Assembly: GCA_946223355.1 (NCBI GenBank)
Contig: CAMIPB010000042.1
Location: forward strand, 1 to 10,075
Source of the DNA: an uncultured Corynebacterium sp.
Lineage (GTDB): Bacteria; Actinomycetota; Actinomycetes; Mycobacteriales; Mycobacteriaceae
Length of the DNA stretch: 10,075 nt
Reading direction: 5' to 3'
In this document: piece by piece, positions 1 to 6,411 of the stretch
Position numbering within the stretch: position 1 is the stretch's first letter
Layout of the letters: every line of letters begins with the position of its first letter
The notes under the pieces: generated by a model
The model's database searches: none
What the model saw: the letters and a program-made list of their open reading frames with translations, nothing else
Told to the model about the DNA's origin: nothing
Position numbers and translations under genes: made by a program

Positions 1-63
1 CTGTTCACGGCGCCTAAGGCCAGTGACTACGAGCGTGGCGCTCATTTGGGTACAGGGCATCGC

Positions 64-69
64 TACACT
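64..69 (+). promoter_or_regulatory. Candidate -10 element for leaderless mshA
   Basis: TACACT fits the actinobacterial TANNNT -10 pattern. Its last base lies 8 nt before the A of the ATG at 77, so transcription would begin at or next to the start codon. No Shine-Dalgarno sequence precedes that ATG, which fits a leaderless message. I see no convincing -35 at the usual distance. This is inferred from pattern and spacing only. Confidence 0.4.
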
Positions 70-76
70 GGTGTTC

Positions 77-1339
77 ATGCGCATCGCGATGATCTCCATG
101 CATACTTCTCCCATACAGCAGCCGGGCTCCGGTGACGCGGGAGGTATGAACGTCTACATCATTAATACTGCAACGCACCTGGCTCGCCAGGGGGTGACGG
201 TAGACATCTTTACTCGCGCTACGAGCAGCCAACGCCAAGTTGTAGAGGTGGAACCCGGTCTGCGCGTGATTAACATAGTCGCAGGACCGTATGAGGGATT
301 AGAGAAAGAAGAGTTGCCAACTCAATTGGCGGCATTCGCTGGTGGCATTGTGGAATACGCCAAATGTAACCACCTGAGCTATGACTTGATTCACTCTCAC
401 TATTGGCTTTCTGGTCAGGTGGGCTGGCTGCTCAAGGACTTGTGGGAAACCCCGCTTGTGCACACAGCCCACACGCTGGCCGCGGTTAAGAACGCGCACC
501 GTAGCGTGGATGATTCTCAAGAAACTGAAGCGCGCCGGATTTGTGAGCAGCAGCTGGTGGACAACGCTGACGTACTCGTGGTGAACACGGAGGAAGAAAC
601 CAACGATCTACTTGGTCATTACGATGCGGACCATAGCCGGATCCAGGTGGTAAACCCAGGCGCGAACATCGAGCTGTTTTGTCCAGGAACCAATCGCAAC
701 ACGGAAATGTCGCGGCGTTTATTGGGCATTCCGTTGCACACCAAGGTGATTGCTTTCGTAGGACGGCTACAGAAATTCAAAGGTCCAGACGTGCTTATCC
801 GAGCTACCGCGGAACTTTTTAAACGCGATCCCTACCGCAACGTCCGTGTGGTTATCTGCGGCGGGCCTTCTGGTGCTGGATCCACTCCCGATACCTACCG
901 CGATCTCGCACGAGAACTAGGGGTGGAGCGCCATGTGCGCTTTTTAAATCCACGCCCACCAGAAGAACTGGTGGCGGTATACCAAGCAGCAGACATCGTG
1001 GCAGTTCCGAGCTATAACGAATCCTTTGGGCTAGTAGCTGTGGAAGCACAGGCAACCGGTACGCCCGTGGTCGCTGCGCGAGTTGGTGGTCTACCCATCG
1101 TGGTCGCCGACAATGAAACCGGTGTGCTGGTAGATGGTCATGAGCCAGGTGACTGGGCAGATGCTTTAGCGAAGCTGCTTGACGACGACGCGCGGCGCAT
1201 AGCTATGGGAGAAGCCGCCGTCGCGCATGCAGCGAAGTTCTCTTGGGATAAAGCAGCTAGGTCGCTGGCAGCTATATACGAAAAAGCCCTCGCAACGCAT
1301 GAGATACGTTGCGAGGAGCGGAAGTCGTCTGGTGTCTAG
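77..1339 (+). CDS. mshA: D-inositol-3-phosphate glycosyltransferase MshA
   Basis: MshA catalyses the first committed step of mycothiol synthesis, moving GlcNAc from UDP-GlcNAc to 1L-myo-inositol 1-phosphate in the cytosol. The 420-aa product is a GT-B fold, GT4-family enzyme of normal family length. The N-terminal Rossmann half opens with MRIAMISMHTSP and the glycine-rich GSGDAGGMNVY loop (residues 17-27). The acceptor-binding region includes SHYWLSGQVGW (107-117) and HTAHTLAAVKN (129-139). The C-terminal half has GRLQKFKGPD (R230 and K235, donor phosphate contacts in the family) and the EX7E motif, E315 and E323, in NESFGLVAVEAQ. I chose ATG 77 because the family starts at MRIAMIS; an in-frame GTG at 23 would add 18 unconserved residues. 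A likely -10 sits just upstream, consistent with leaderless translation. The 3' end overlaps the convergent protease gene by 4 bp and carries that gene's terminator. Confidence 0.95.
   Translation: MRIAMISMHTSPIQQPGSGDAGGMNVYIINTATHLARQGVTVDIFTRATSSQRQVVEVEPGLRVINIVAGPYEGLEKEELPTQLAAFAGGIVEYAKCNHLSYDLIHSHYWLSGQVGWLLKDLWETPLVHTAHTLAAVKNAHRSVDDSQETEARRICEQQLVDNADVLVVNTEEETNDLLGHYDADHSRIQVVNPGANIELFCPGTNRNTEMSRRLLGIPLHTKVIAFVGRLQKFKGPDVLIRATAELFKRDPYRNVRVVICGGPSGAGSTPDTYRDLARELGVERHVRFLNPRPPEELVAVYQAADIVAVPSYNESFGLVAVEAQATGTPVVAARVGGLPIVVADNETGVLVDGHEPGDWADALAKLLDDDARRIAMGEAAVAHAAKFSWDKAARSLAAIYEKALATHEIRCEERKSSGV
1281..1316 (-). terminator. Rho-independent terminator of the protease gene, inside mshA
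   Basis: A perfect 10-bp stem (1288-1297 with 1307-1316, arm CCTCGCAACG) has a 9-nt loop. On the minus strand it is followed by GC and then five T (complement of A1281-1285), the canonical intrinsic-terminator layout. On the plus strand no T-run follows, so it should act only on minus-strand transcripts. It lies about 20 nt past the protease stop and entirely within the last 60 nt of mshA. Confidence 0.85.
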
Positions 1340-2634
1340 AAATCCAGGCCTGGAAGTCCCAGTTTCTTCAGTTCCTTATTAGCGTGGGATTGAACGTCTG
1401 CCTGGGTTTTAGCAACCTCACGGTGGAACTGCTTGTGCGCCGTGTTGACCTGTTGCTCAAGCTTTGTGGTGCTCTCGTACAGTTCGGTGGCATCGCCTTT
1501 CGCTGCCGTAGGAACGGAACCTGCAACCTTCTGTGTGGTTGACGCGATGTCTTGCACCGTAGATTGCATCTTTGGCTCTACATAAGACTGCTTGGCCTTT
1601 TTCTTCTCGATCTCAGTAGCACCTTGAGCGTCGAGGAAGGTTTCTACTTCTTTGCGGTGTTGCTCGCCCGTCTTGAAGCGCGCGCGAGGGGTGGATTCAG
1701 TTGAGACCTTGAAATGCCGATTAACCTGGCCTGACTTAATCCCGTAACCGTCTTCAATCGCGCGATCGATTGGTTGGGTGCGAGATAGTGGCCCAACTCC
1801 CATAGAAGAAACACCGATTACTTTCTTGGTGCGTGGGTTGTAGTTGATTCCGCCCGAGTCGCCTTTTTCAATATCAAGGCCCCAACTCCACACACCGTGT
1901 GCAGTGCGAGCAACCTGGTAGCCACAGGAGCGGCCTGTGCGGGATCCGTCTTTGCAGATAGGCTTGCCAAAGTTGTCAGCGGTAATTTGGAACGGATATA
2001 GGCGGCTGTAGTCTTCAACGCCCTTGAGCTTGACTGGGCGGCCGTGTGCGCGTCCGTACTCATCACGGCTGAAGGAAACATTCGTGGTTTTTACCTCAGG
2101 ACGTAATTTGACCGCGGCCCAGTCGGCGGTGTTGACCGCGTCATGGAGGGTGTTGACGAGTGGTTCATCATCCGCAAGCAAATCGTCATATCCCAAACGA
2201 TCCCGGTACCCCAACAGGAATTCTCCACTAGGGGTAGGGGCGTAGGTAGCCGCCCGCATGGCAGAGTCCTTTTCCAAGTTCTGCAGACAGTGCCCAGCGG
2301 TAAACATCACGCGACGAGGCTTCTTGCCTTTGCGGTAAATCGTACCCACCGGTCCTTGGGAGCAGGTCGAAGCATAGTATTTTCCAGGCACCTTCAGAGT
2401 CTTACCGGTGGAGTCTTTGAATCTCTTGGGAGACACTTCCAGAACGTGGATGGGAGCACCTGGGGCTGCCAACGCGCGGGTAGTTGGGTAATGCGGATTA
2501 GTGCGCATCTTTACTACGTGGGGGTTTATCTCTGTGGCCTGAGCAGGAGCACCTAAAGCAGGCAAGGTGGTTGCCGCAAATGTTGAAACCAGTGCGGTGG
2601 AAACAGCTGCAATCCGAGTGAGAATTCTTTTCAT
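1336..2634 (-). CDS. Secreted trypsin-like serine protease with C-terminal helical extension
   Basis: The 432-aa product is predicted to be exported and to cleave peptide bonds outside the membrane. It starts with a Sec-type signal peptide: basic MKRILTR, a hydrophobic core, then LGA or AQA cleavage sites near residues 29-33. The chymotrypsin-fold triad is visible: His115 in FTAGHC, Asp171 in TADWAAVKL, Ser260 in KGDSGG. Cys91/Cys116 and Cys227/Cys237 are likely disulphides. Residues from about 310 to the end form a lysine-, glutamate- and glutamine-rich extension that looks helical and ends in hydrophobic LGLPGLDF; I recognise no domain there. The gene interrupts the mshA-gpmA neighbourhood on the opposite strand and has its own terminator inside mshA. 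The start ATG lacks a clear Shine-Dalgarno sequence. Substrate and biological role are unknown. The intact triad argues for an active enzyme. Confidence 0.88.
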   Translation of the reverse strand: MKRILTRIAAVSTALVSTFAATTLPALGAPAQATEINPHVVKMRTNPHYPTTRALAAPGAPIHVLEVSPKRFKDSTGKTLKVPGKYYASTCSQGPVGTIYRKGKKPRRVMFTAGHCLQNLEKDSAMRAATYAPTPSGEFLLGYRDRLGYDDLLADDEPLVNTLHDAVNTADWAAVKLRPEVKTTNVSFSRDEYGRAHGRPVKLKGVEDYSRLYPFQITADNFGKPICKDGSRTGRSCGYQVARTAHGVWSWGLDIEKGDSGGINYNPRTKKVIGVSSMGVGPLSRTQPIDRAIEDGYGIKSGQVNRHFKVSTESTPRARFKTGEQHRKEVETFLDAQGATEIEKKKAKQSYVEPKMQSTVQDIASTTQKVAGSVPTAAKGDATELYESTTKLEQQVNTAHKQFHREVAKTQADVQSHANKELKKLGLPGLDF

Positions 2635-2656
2635 AATGCGCTGAGTTTAACTCTTA

Positions 2657-2684
2657 TTGGAATACTCTGCTGTGGGAATTCCAA
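2657..2684. promoter_or_regulatory. Inverted repeat between divergent protease and gpmA genes
   Basis: TTGGAAT (2657-2663) and ATTCCAA (2678-2684) are perfect 7-bp arms separated by 14 bp. The repeat lies in the 111-bp divergent region that must hold both promoters. The two half-site centres are about 21 bp apart, or two helical turns, which suits a dimeric regulator. Neither flanking gene has a strong Shine-Dalgarno sequence, and I could not place either promoter with confidence. Operator function is inferred from position and symmetry. Confidence 0.4.
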
Positions 2685-2745
2685 ATGGGTGGATTTAGTG
2701 GGGGATATAGCGCGCAGCGGTGCCTTTAATGGCAAACTTATAACT

Positions 2746-3495
2746 ATGACTACTGGAAAGCTCATTCTTCTTCGACACGGACAATCTCAATGGAACGAAT
2801 CTAACCAGTTCACAGGCTGGGTGGATTGCGATCTCACTGCAAAGGGTGAGGGTGAAGCCAAGCGCGCCGGCGAGCTCCTGCGCGAGCAGAACCTGCTGCC
2901 AGAGGTTTTGTACACCTCGTTGCTGCGCCGCGCGATCCGCACTGCGAACATCGCACTAAATGCCGCAGACCGCCACTGGATTCCAGTGGTACGCGACTGG
3001 CGCCTCAACGAGCGTCACTACGGTGCGCTCCAGGGTCTGAATAAAGCAGAAACCCGTGATAAGTACGGTGAGGACCAGTTCATGGCGTGGCGTCGTTCCT
3101 ATGACACCCCACCCCTTGAGTTGGAAGACTCCTCTGAGTACTCCCAGGCGGGCGATCCACGCTACGCGCACCTGGATGAGGTACCGCGCACCGAGTGCCT
3201 GCTCGACGTCGTTAAGCGCCTTGTTCCATACTTTGAAGAAGAGATCTTGCCTCGCGTAAAGAATGGTGAGACCGTACTCGTTGCTGCGCACGGCAACTCC
3301 CTGCGCGCGCTGGTCAAGCACCTAGACAACATCTCTGATGAGGACATTGCTGGCCTGAATATCCCAACCGGTATCCCGCTGGTGTATGAGATCGACGCTG
3401 AGGGTGCGGTAGCAAACCCAGGCGGCACCTACCTGGATCCAGAAGCTGCTGCAGCTGGTGCGGCAGCGGTTGCTGCACAGGGTGGATCCAAATAA
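2746..3495 (+). CDS. gpmA: 2,3-bisphosphoglycerate-dependent phosphoglycerate mutase
   Basis: This cytosolic enzyme interconverts 3- and 2-phosphoglycerate in glycolysis and gluconeogenesis through a phosphohistidine. The 249-aa protein matches the usual dPGM length. The signature LLRHGQSQWNESNQFTGW places the phosphoacceptor His11 next to Arg10. SLLRRAIRTA supplies Arg61/Arg62, LNERHYGALQGLNK holds Glu89, and VAAHGNSLRAL supplies the second catalytic His182. The C-terminus is an Ala/Gly-rich tail (233-248), as in other actinobacterial homologues. I chose ATG 2746 because the family begins MTTGKLILLRHG; the in-frame upstream start at 2689 would add 19 unconserved residues. No clear Shine-Dalgarno precedes it. 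It is the first gene of an operon with senX3 and regX3, an arrangement shared with M. tuberculosis gpm1-senX3-regX3. Confidence 0.97.
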   Translation: MTTGKLILLRHGQSQWNESNQFTGWVDCDLTAKGEGEAKRAGELLREQNLLPEVLYTSLLRRAIRTANIALNAADRHWIPVVRDWRLNERHYGALQGLNKAETRDKYGEDQFMAWRRSYDTPPLELEDSSEYSQAGDPRYAHLDEVPRTECLLDVVKRLVPYFEEEILPRVKNGETVLVAAHGNSLRALVKHLDNISDEDIAGLNIPTGIPLVYEIDAEGAVANPGGTYLDPEAAAAGAAAVAAQGGSK

Positions 3496-3521
3496 ATATC
3501 GCTCTCGCGTTCATTGCTGGC

Positions 3522-4751
3522 GTGGTCGTGTGCGGCCTCGCCATTGCAGCGAGCCGTTTTATCCGGGAACGGATGATACGCTCGCGCGCTGCCGCAGCGA
3601 TTGAGTCGAACCAGGTCTCTACCGTGAGCCAGGTGTTGCACCTGGCTATTCAAGGAGCACCTACAGGTGTGACGGTAATAGATCGCGGCGGCGAGGTTAT
3701 TTTGTCTAATCAATCCGCGCACGAAATGGCGCTGGTCCGTGACCGGACTATTAACCCGGAGATTCACCGCGTGGCCAATGCGGTTTTCGAAGATAAAGAA
3801 ACCCGCTCCTTGGATACCTCCATTGCTAAACGACGCACCGGCAACCGCGTCAGCCATGTCCAAGCGGTGATTAAGCCACTGACACTCGTAGATGATCGCT
3901 TCGTTATTGTCTACGGAACGGACCAGAGTGAAAACGTCCGAATGGAATCCGCGCGCCGTGATTTTGTGGCCAACGTATCCCATGAGATGAAAACACCTGT
4001 GGGTGGAATCGCCCTATTGGCTGAAGCCCTGCTCGATTCCCCGGAAGATCCAGAGCACGTCAACTACTTTGGTACTCGGTTGCAGCGGGAAGCTATCCGC
4101 ATGGCAGACATGGTCAATGAGCTTATTTCTTTGTCTAAATTGCAGGGCGCGGAAGCGTTGCCGGACATGGAGCCAGTGCCGGTGGACGACATCATTGCTG
4201 AAGCTGTAACGCGTAATAAGGTTGCGGCGGATACTCATGACGTCGAGCTCAACGTGTCTGCGCCATCAAATGTTTTGGTGCGCGCAGATAAAGCACTCCT
4301 GGTTACTGCGGTATCAAATCTCATCGCGAATGCAATTAACTATTCTCCACAGTCCATGCCGGTATCTATTTCGCAGAAGGTGGTGGGGGCTGAAGTGGTG
4401 CTCATCCGGGTCACCGACCGAGGAATTGGCATCGCACCGGAAGACCAAGAGCGCGTGTTTGAGAGGTTCTTCCGCGTGGACAAAGCACGTTCCCGCCAAA
4501 CCGGCGGTACCGGCCTTGGTCTGGCAATTGTTAAACACGTTGTGGCCAATCATGGTGGCAATATCAAGCTATGGTCCCGTCCAGGTACGGGGTCAACGTT
4601 TACGATTGAGCTTCCGGTCTATCATGAAGAGGAGAGTACTGTCAGTGGGGCTCTCGACCCGAACCTAGAATCACATAGTGAGAAGACGGTTGGTCCTGGT
4701 TTACGCAATGCGGTAAACCGGGTGGCCGCACGCCGAAAGGACAAGGCATAA
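3522..4751 (+). CDS. senX3: Sensor histidine kinase SenX3
   Basis: SenX3 is the membrane-bound sensor that phosphorylates and dephosphorylates RegX3, in mycobacteria in response to phosphate supply. Numbered from GTG 3522 (409 aa): a PAS-like sensory region spans about 35-135, and the dimerisation/phosphotransfer segment DFVANVSHEMKTP contains His154. The ATPase domain shows the N box NLIANAINYS (266-275), the G1 box DRGIGI (299-304), the F box FERFF (313-317) and the G2 box GGTGLGL (328-334). A basic variable tail ends the protein. The start is problematic. GTG 3522 is the first canonical codon but cuts the N-terminal transmembrane helix to about 14 residues. The reading frame continues upstream as N-I-A-L-A-F-I-A-G-V to an ATA codon at 3492 preceded by AGGGTGGA, where an ATG would be expected (see findings). 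It follows gpmA directly and overlaps regX3 by 1 nt. Confidence 0.9.
   Translation: MVVCGLAIAASRFIRERMIRSRAAAAIESNQVSTVSQVLHLAIQGAPTGVTVIDRGGEVILSNQSAHEMALVRDRTINPEIHRVANAVFEDKETRSLDTSIAKRRTGNRVSHVQAVIKPLTLVDDRFVIVYGTDQSENVRMESARRDFVANVSHEMKTPVGGIALLAEALLDSPEDPEHVNYFGTRLQREAIRMADMVNELISLSKLQGAEALPDMEPVPVDDIIAEAVTRNKVAADTHDVELNVSAPSNVLVRADKALLVTAVSNLIANAINYSPQSMPVSISQKVVGAEVVLIRVTDRGIGIAPEDQERVFERFFRVDKARSRQTGGTGLGLAIVKHVVANHGGNIKLWSRPGTGSTFTIELPVYHEEESTVSGALDPNLESHSEKTVGPGLRNAVNRVAARRKDKA
4695..4722 (+). other. Stem-loop in senX3 tail just before regX3
   Basis: Positions 4695-4704 (CCTGGTTTAC) pair with 4713-4722 (GTAAACCGGG): 10 bp with one G-U pair and a loop of 8 nt. It lies in the variable C-terminal tail of senX3, 28 nt before the regX3 ATG and just upstream of its AAAGGA ribosome binding site. 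No T-run follows, so it is not an intrinsic terminator. It might stabilise the message or tune regX3 translation; this is inference. Confidence 0.3.
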
Positions 4752-5449
4752 TGACGACCATTTTGATCGTCGAAGACGAAGAATCGTTGGCGGATCCTCT
4801 TGCGTTTTTGTTGCGTAAGGAAGGATTCGAGCCGATCATCGCGCCTGATGGTCAGTCTGCGATGCTCGAGTTCGAGCGCAATAACGTAGATATTGTGCTG
4901 CTCGATCTCATGCTTCCTGGAATGTCAGGTACTGATGTGTGCAAGCAGATTCGTGCAACCTCGTCGGTACCCATCATCATGGTGACAGCCCGCGACTCCG
5001 AGATTGACAAGGTCGTGGGTCTGGAGCTGGGAGCGGATGATTACGTGACCAAGCCTTATTCTTCTCGCGAGCTCATAGCCCGTATTCGCGCGGTACTGCG
5101 TCGCGGAGCGGAGGCTGCGCCGGCAGAAAACGGGCAGCAGGTTGATGATCAAATTCTGGAGGGCGGCCGCGTTCGCATGGACGTGGAGCGCCACACGGTA
5201 TCAGTGGATGGTGAACCAGTGCCGATGCCGCTCAAGGAATTTGATTTATTGGAGTACCTGCTGCGCAACGCAGGACGCGTGCTCACCCGCGGTCAGCTCA
5301 TCGATCGCATCTGGGGCGCAGATTACGTTGGGGATACCAAGACCTTGGATGTTCACGTCAAGCGTTTGCGTTCCAAGATTGAGGCGGAGCCATCCCGCCC
5401 TAAGCACTTGGTCACAGTCCGCGGGCTTGGTTACAAATTCGATTTATAA
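4751..5449 (+). CDS. regX3: Two-component response regulator RegX3
   Basis: RegX3 is the cytoplasmic DNA-binding partner of SenX3, of the OmpR/PhoB class, and in mycobacteria activates phosphate-starvation genes. The 232-aa protein has an N-terminal receiver domain (1-118) with the acidic pair E8/D9, phosphoacceptor Asp52 in LLDLMLPGMSG, Thr79 in MVTARD and Lys101 in VTKPYS. A short linker leads to a winged helix-turn-helix (about 135-230) with PLKEFDLLEYL, the recognition helix region DTKTLDVHVKRLRSKIE and the C-terminal wing VTVRGLGYKFDL. All family residues are intact and the sequence closely resembles mycobacterial RegX3. The start ATG shares its A with the senX3 TAA stop, and AAAGGA at 4735-4740 is a fair ribosome binding site, suggesting coupled translation. 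It is the last gene of the gpmA-senX3-regX3 operon, and its final 19 bp overlap the convergent cysteine-rich gene. Confidence 0.97.
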   Translation: MTTILIVEDEESLADPLAFLLRKEGFEPIIAPDGQSAMLEFERNNVDIVLLDLMLPGMSGTDVCKQIRATSSVPIIMVTARDSEIDKVVGLELGADDYVTKPYSSRELIARIRAVLRRGAEAAPAENGQQVDDQILEGGRVRMDVERHTVSVDGEPVPMPLKEFDLLEYLLRNAGRVLTRGQLIDRIWGADYVGDTKTLDVHVKRLRSKIEAEPSRPKHLVTVRGLGYKFDL

Positions 5450-6378
5450 GCTCCCGCTTTCACGCTCGCTGGATGCCTGGTGAGTTCCACTCCAGCGAGC
5501 GTTGCTTTTTCGCGTGCTGCACAGTGACGTGCCAGGATGCCGTAGCATTTTTCTCCCATGAGCGCTACAAGCTCTGTTTTGTGTGAGCGCCAAATCGGCT
5601 CCGGGTTAGAGTGGCAAGCACTGTCACCGGTGCAGTACCAGTCAAAATCTTCGCCGCCGTTGCCCCAGCCTCGGCGGTCATATTCACCGATTTGGGTGCG
5701 CAGAATCTCCTGGCCGTCGGTGCGCTCCTCATAGTCCTCGTGGCGGCGCAAGGGCAGTTGCCAACAAACCTCGGGCTTGACCACTGTTAAATCCTCGCCC
5801 GCGTCCAGTGCCCATTGGTGCAGCGCACACCCCGGCCCCGTGGCCCAGCCGCGTCGGTTTGCAAAAATGCATGCGCCATCCACGATGGGGGTCTTGAGCG
5901 CCGGTTCCGGCTCACCGTCCTCGCCGTCCAATTCATCCCACTCCAGCCACGGCTCGAGTTGGGAGCCATCTGCGTTTGCCAAGAACTTATCGACGTCGCG
6001 CGGGCGCAGCTGCCAGTACTTTGCAGGCATGTTGGACACGGCGTCGTAAAGCTGGTCGCGGTCTGTTTCATCCGCCATGTATGCGCCATGCCCGCAGCAG
6101 CCGACTTCTGGAAGGCTGGCGTCGATGCCGTGGCAGTTGGCAGTCCCGAATGCGCATGAGTAGTGCGATTCGACCCACGTGAGATCGATGCTAAAGACAT
6201 GGTGCTCATCGTCTGGGTTAGTAAATTCAAACCATTCCCGGGGGAAATCGGGGGCAACTTCTTGCCCTGCGGCGATAGACCGGCCCGCAGGCGATTTCGC
6301 AGGAAAACCTAAGTGTACGGGCTGTTTTGTCCCGGGGTTAGTGGCTGATTCATTCGAAGAATTTTGTGGGCGATTCAC
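5431..6378 (-). CDS. Conserved cysteine-rich protein, Rv0495c family (function unknown)
   Basis: The 315-aa protein resembles the M. tuberculosis conserved hypothetical Rv0495c, which likewise lies next to ppx and reads on the minus strand. No function is established that I can name. The conserved core begins near residue 48 (EWFEFTNPDDEHHVFSIDLTW). It carries a set of cysteines and histidines that look like metal ligands: Cys75 and Cys82, GCCGHG (94-98), GAC170, GPGCALH (184), VCWQLPLRR (205) and WYCTGDSACH (249, 255). The first 47 residues are low in conservation and probably disordered. There is no signal peptide or membrane helix, so it should be cytosolic. The GTG start at 6378 is the farthest upstream and lacks a good Shine-Dalgarno, so a downstream start is possible. 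The last residues are encoded by the regX3 terminator and the 3' end of regX3. It diverges from ppx across only 33 bp. Confidence 0.85.
   Translation of the reverse strand: MNRPQNSSNESATNPGTKQPVHLGFPAKSPAGRSIAAGQEVAPDFPREWFEFTNPDDEHHVFSIDLTWVESHYSCAFGTANCHGIDASLPEVGCCGHGAYMADETDRDQLYDAVSNMPAKYWQLRPRDVDKFLANADGSQLEPWLEWDELDGEDGEPEPALKTPIVDGACIFANRRGWATGPGCALHQWALDAGEDLTVVKPEVCWQLPLRRHEDYEERTDGQEILRTQIGEYDRRGWGNGGEDFDWYCTGDSACHSNPEPIWRSHKTELVALMGEKCYGILARHCAAREKATLAGVELTRHPASVKAGAYKSNL
5462..5510 (+). terminator. Rho-independent terminator of gpmA-senX3-regX3
   Basis: A perfect 12-bp stem (5462-5473 with 5491-5502, arm ACGCTCGCTGGA) closes a 17-nt loop and is followed after TGC by five T (5506-5510). 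It begins 12 nt after the regX3 stop. The same bases encode codons near the end of the minus-strand cysteine-rich gene. No T-run follows on the minus strand, so it acts on plus-strand transcripts only. Confidence 0.9.
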
Positions 6379-6399
6379 ACTTACCCACGGTAGACCTAC

Positions 6400-6406
6400 T
6401 ACCCTA
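6400..6406. promoter_or_regulatory. Overlapping back-to-back -10 elements for ppx and the Rv0495c-family gene
   Basis: On the plus strand TACCCT (6400-6405) matches TANNNT and ends 7 nt before the ppx GTG at 6412, as expected for a leaderless start. On the minus strand the complement of 6401-6406 reads TAGGGT, also TANNNT, which would put a start near 6395 and give a leader of about 16 nt. The two share five bases inside a small palindrome, CCTATAGG (6403-6410). Neither -35 is convincing. Confidence 0.4.
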
Positions 6407-6411
6407 TAGGT

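Noticed and set aside
23..76. Upstream GTG start for mshA adding 18 residues
   Set aside because: MshA homologues begin at MRIAMISMHTSP; the added residues are unconserved, and a -10 box lies within this stretch.
2689..2745. Upstream start for gpmA adding 19 residues
   Set aside because: The family begins at MTTGKLILLRHG; the extension lies in the divergent promoter region and has no ribosome binding site.
3429..3983. 184-codon open frame on the minus strand under gpmA and senX3
   Set aside because: It is antisense to two clearly conserved genes and shows no domain or signal of its own.
5787..6257. 156-codon alternative frame on the minus strand within the cysteine-rich gene
   Set aside because: Same strand as the real gene, but only the other frame carries the conserved EWFEF, CWQLP and WYCTGD motifs.
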